Source of the DNA: Glaciecola sp049650345
Lineage (GTDB): Bacteria; Pseudomonadota; Gammaproteobacteria; Enterobacterales; Alteromonadaceae
Assembly: GCA_049650345.1 (NCBI GenBank)
Contig: JBARZY010000172.1
Location: forward strand, 1-64,000
DNA: 64,000 nt
Reading direction: 5' to 3'
Shown here: positions 61,256-64,000 of the stretch, piece by piece
Layout of the letters: every line of letters starts with the position of its first letter
Position numbering within the stretch: position 1 is the first letter of the stretch
The notes under the pieces: generated by a model
The model's database searches: none
The model's input: the letters and a program-made list of their open reading frames with translations, nothing else
What the model was told of the DNA's origin: nothing
Translations under genes and position numbers: made by a program

Positions 61256-63053
61256 CTTGCGCATCCTGTTGATTATTGGCTGCTTGTTGTTTTGCCAACT
61301 TTTTAGCCTTTGCGCGCGCTATGGCATCGGCAACACGTTTCTTTTTAGCCGCTTGCGCAGCATCTTCGCTTACGTCAGATGATGCCGTTGGTTGCGGAGC
61401 AGGGGCTGCGCTATCGTTATTGCTTTGAACCGCTTTAGGCTCAGGAGTTTCGGTTGATGCTGCTGGCTCTGCTTTTTGTTTTGCTGCCAAGGCTGCTTTT
61501 TTTGCTTTGGCTCTGGCGAGTGCCGCGGCTATTTTATCTTGCGAGGCGCCGCCGTCTTTGTTCATAGCTTGTTTACGGGCCTCGGCTGCCTTTCTGTGTT
61601 TTTCTTCGCGTTCTTGTTTTTCGCGCTCAAGCCTTTCTTTACGTGCTTCAAACCTAACTCTTGCTTTTTCAGCCTGCTCTTTGTCGTGCTGAATTTGCTT
61701 TATATTTGCCTTTGCTTGACGGTAATAATGCACCAGCGGAATTTCACTGGGGCACACGTAAGCACATGCACCGCACTCGATACAGTCAAATAAGTTGTAG
61801 TCTTGAGCAACATCGTAGTCTTTGGCTTTGCTGTACCAGTATAACTGCTGCGGGAGTAACGAAGCAGGGCATGCATCAGCGCAGGCGGAGCAACGTATGC
61901 ACGCCCGCTCTTGTTCAGGATCGGCAAGCTCTTCAATTGCTGGCGCTAAAATGCAGTTCGTTGTTTTTACCACTGGAATTTGTGCCGAAGCCAGAGTGAA
62001 TCCCATCATTGGGCCGCCCATAATGATGCGCGGTTGCGCTTGTTTGTGTTGGTCGTACTGGGCAAACTCAAGTAAGTCAATAATGGGTGTGCCTATTTTT
62101 ACCCATACATTTTGTGGCTTGTCCATTGCTTTGCCAGTAAGCGTGACCACGCGTTCGGTTAGAGGCTTACCTTCCATTACTGCATCAGCAATAGCAAAGC
62201 ACGTGCCCACGTTGTACATCATGCAGCCCACGTCAATAGGTAAGCCATCTGAGGGGACTTCACGAGAGGTAAGTACCTGAATGAGCTGTTTTTCGCCGCC
62301 TGCAGGGTATTTTGTGGGCACACTCACCACTTGATATTCACTTTGCTGCTGACACGCAATAGACATAGTTTCGAGGGCTTGAGGCTTGTTGTCTTCAATA
62401 GCAACAATCACTTGTTTGGGCTGCAGAATATGCACCAAAATATCAATACCTTGACGTATTTGCCAAGCGTGCTCACGCATGATCCTGTCGTCTGAGCTAA
62501 TATATGGCTCACACTCAATACCATTGATGATTAAAAATTCAATGGGCTTCACGTTATTCGATTTCACATGGGTTGGGAAACCAGCGCCGCCCATACCGCT
62601 GATGCCTGCTTGGCAAATTGCGTTGATAATATCGGCTTTATCTGCATTTGCGTAATCAGTAATGCCTTGCGTAACTATGCTTTCGTCTTTTCCATCAAGA
62701 GCAATGCAAATGGTAAGCTCAGATAAACCAGAAGGGTGCGCAGCAGGGTGTTCTTTTATGCTTTCAATTACGCCAGAAGAAGACGCATGCACTGGCAATG
62801 CAAACGCGTTGTCGGTACGGGTAAGGGGCTGTCCCTTTAATACCGTATCGCCTTCACTGACAGTAATTTCGCCATTTACGCCAATATGCTGTTTAACGGG
62901 AATATAAACATACTTCCCCAATGGCATGCGTTGAATCGGATGTTGGTTCGAAAGTTGTTTGTGTTGCTCAGGATGGACGCCTCCAGGAAACTCCCAAAGT
63001 TGTCCCAATGATAAGCGTTCTAATATTGTGTCGTAATTTGCAAATACGCTCAT
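61248..63053 (-). CDS. rsxC: RsxC/RnfC, NADH-side Fe-S subunit
   Basis: 601 residues. N-terminal Rnf barrel-like domain (WEFPGGVHPEQHKQL near 21), an FMN/NADH-binding Complex-I-51-kDa-like domain (GGAGFPTHVK near 155, INGIECEPYISSDDRIM near 175), and two [4Fe-4S] motifs CIRCSACADACP near 385 and CIECGACAYVCP near 424. The C-terminal Ala/Lys/Glu coiled region (about 455-601) is much shorter than the repeat tail of E. coli RsxC. Gap of 27 bases to rsxB. Confidence 0.96.
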   Translation of the reverse strand: MSVFANYDTILERLSLGQLWEFPGGVHPEQHKQLSNQHPIQRMPLGKYVYIPVKQHIGVNGEITVSEGDTVLKGQPLTRTDNAFALPVHASSSGVIESIKEHPAAHPSGLSELTICIALDGKDESIVTQGITDYANADKADIINAICQAGISGMGGAGFPTHVKSNNVKPIEFLIINGIECEPYISSDDRIMREHAWQIRQGIDILVHILQPKQVIVAIEDNKPQALETMSIACQQQSEYQVVSVPTKYPAGGEKQLIQVLTSREVPSDGLPIDVGCMMYNVGTCFAIADAVMEGKPLTERVVTLTGKAMDKPQNVWVKIGTPIIDLLEFAQYDQHKQAQPRIIMGGPMMGFTLASAQIPVVKTTNCILAPAIEELADPEQERACIRCSACADACPASLLPQQLYWYSKAKDYDVAQDYNLFDCIECGACAYVCPSEIPLVHYYRQAKANIKQIQHDKEQAEKARVRFEARKERLEREKQEREEKHRKAAEARKQAMNKDGGASQDKIAAALARAKAKKAALAAKQKAEPAASTETPEPKAVQSNNDSAAPAPQPTASSDVSEDAAQAAKKKRVADAIARAKAKKLAKQQAANNQQDAQDE

Positions 63054-63080
63054 ATTACTTCATTGCCTTAGTCATCTGAG

Positions 63081-63653
63081 TTATCCCACTTGCTTAATGG
63101 GTATATCGCCTACAGGAGTTTTGTTGAAATCCCATTGCCATGCCGTGGTGTTTTGGTTAAGCGGCAACATGTCGATGCAGTCTACTGGACAAGGGTCAAC
63201 ACACAAATCACACCCAGTACATTCGTCAATAATAACGGTGTGCATTTGCTTTGCTGCACCAACAATGGCATCAACTGGACATGCTTGAATACATTTAGTA
63301 CAGCCAATGCATTCATCCTCGCGAATAAACGCGACTTTTTTGATGTCTTCTACGCCATGGGCTGCATCCAATGGTTTAGCTTCAACACCCATTAAATCGG
63401 CTAAGTCTTTAATAGTTGATTCACCACCGGGTGGACATTTATTAATTTCATCGCCATTAGCAATGGCTTCTGCGTAGGGCCTGCAACCGGGGTATCCGCA
63501 TTGGCCACATTGGGTTTGCGGTAATATATTGTCAATTTGCTCAACTAGAGGATCGCTTTCAACTTCAAAGCGAATAGCGGCATAACCAAGCCCTGCGCCT
63601 AGTAACAGTGCCATAAATGCAACCACACCCAACGCGATCACTGTTAAGCTCAT
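63081..63653 (-). CDS. rsxB: RsxB/RnfB, Fe-S ferredoxin-like subunit
   Basis: 190 residues. N-terminal membrane helix (about 1-27), a [4Fe-4S] domain QCGQCGYPGCRPYAEAI near residue 48, then two ferredoxin clusters CIGCTKCIQACP near 116 and CTGCDLCVDPCP near 146. Interface for reducing partners on the cytoplasmic side. Overlaps rsxA by ATGA. Confidence 0.96.
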   Translation of the reverse strand: MSLTVIALGVVAFMALLLGAGLGYAAIRFEVESDPLVEQIDNILPQTQCGQCGYPGCRPYAEAIANGDEINKCPPGGESTIKDLADLMGVEAKPLDAAHGVEDIKKVAFIREDECIGCTKCIQACPVDAIVGAAKQMHTVIIDECTGCDLCVDPCPVDCIDMLPLNQNTTAWQWDFNKTPVGDIPIKQVG

Positions 63654-64000
63654 TTCACCAATCCTGCAAAGCCCATGAATGCGAGAGACATTAGTCCTGC
63701 AGTAATCATCGCGATTGATGCGCCTTTGAAGGGCGTGGGTACGTCAGCCGCGGCTAAGCGTTCGCGCATGGCCGCAAACAAAATGAGTACGAATGAAAAA
63801 CCCACCGCTGCGCCAAAACCATAAACAATAGACTCAACCACGTTGTGTTGCTTTGTGGTGTTTAAAAGTGCTACACCCAAAACCGCGCAGTTAGTGGTAA
63901 TAAGCGGTAAAAATATACCGAGCAAGCGATATAGAGTGGGACTGGTTTTACGCACGACCATTTCAGTAAACTGCACTACCACCGCAATCACTAATATGAA
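63650..64000 (-). CDS. rsxA: RsxA/RnfA, membrane subunit (5' part outside window)
   Basis: Last 116 residues of RsxA, open to the right edge (FILVIAVVVQFTEMVVRKTSPTLYRLL, then GIFLPLITTNCAVLGVALLN, and the ending ITAGLMSLAFMGFAGLVK). Inner-membrane subunit homologous to RsxE, with the conserved Cys of the intramembrane Fe-S site. First gene of the rnf operon; its promoter is beyond the window. Confidence 0.95.
   Translation of the reverse strand, partial: FILVIAVVVQFTEMVVRKTSPTLYRLLGIFLPLITTNCAVLGVALLNTTKQHNVVESIVYGFGAAVGFSFVLILFAAMRERLAAADVPTPFKGASIAMITAGLMSLAFMGFAGLVK

Noticed and set aside
1..64000. CRISPR array or phage-defence cassette
   Set aside because: No regularly spaced repeats and no nuclease/helicase/toxin cluster seen anywhere in the window.

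Overview
The window is a chromosomal segment of a Gram-negative gammaproteobacterium, most likely a marine member of the Alteromonadales (Alteromonas/Glaciecola/Paraglaciecola-like). I infer this from the combination of a TonB2-type operon with TtpC, the Rnf electron-transport operon, the pspF-sapABCDF linkage, a MotY-type sodium-motor protein next to RNase T, many TonB and lipoprotein genes, and moderately AT-rich DNA (judged by eye, not measured). No phage, transposase or CRISPR array was seen.

Layout. 1-7.9 kb: sapF (cut by the edge), sapD, sapC, sapB and sapA run leftward from pspF, and the envelope-stress genes pspABC diverge to the right from a clear sigma-54 promoter. 8.1-13.2 kb: aromatic and branched-chain amino-acid catabolism (phhA, tyrR/phhR, maiA, an Lrp-type regulator, leucine dehydrogenase), with a TyrR-like box before phhA and a perfect palindrome between the Lrp gene and ldh. 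13.4 kb: the 4.5S signal-recognition RNA. 14.2-19.2 kb: a six-gene TonB2 energy-transduction operon. 19.3-22.1 kb: tmcA and a thioesterase. 22.1-26.2 kb: a thiamine-uptake cluster (TonB receptor, YkoF-like binder, PnuT-like transporter, kinase) headed by a TPP riboswitch whose two alternative folds can be read from the sequence. 26.2-32.5 kb: tRNA-Trp, holD-like, rimI, gabD, prfC, argS. 32.5-36.3 kb: a soluble multi-PAS chemoreceptor, an FMN reductase, and a TetR regulator with an AhpD-like target and three matching operators. 36.5-41.4 kb: prfB (programmed frameshift), lysS, panE, an RluA-type pseudouridine synthase and an Hpt protein. 41.6-50.8 kb: M16 peptidase, gshA, an SLT lipoprotein, a 40-residue membrane protein behind an FNR-like box, smrB, prmB, aroC. 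50.9-55.2 kb: iron and redox housekeeping (sodB, grxD, bfd), then rnt, motY, glpQ.

55.2-58.8 kb is the one clearly rearranged region. Two unrelated genes lie head to head with both 5' halves missing. Next come an intact mntP and then the last 40 percent of a normal gammaproteobacterial nth. The nth position at the end of the rnf operon is now filled by a different endonuclease III lacking the Fe-S cluster cysteines, with a small alpha/beta hydrolase beside it. This looks like displacement of a housekeeping DNA-repair gene by an acquired homologue. 58.8-64 kb is the rsxABCDGE (rnf) operon read leftward, with rsxA cut by the right edge.
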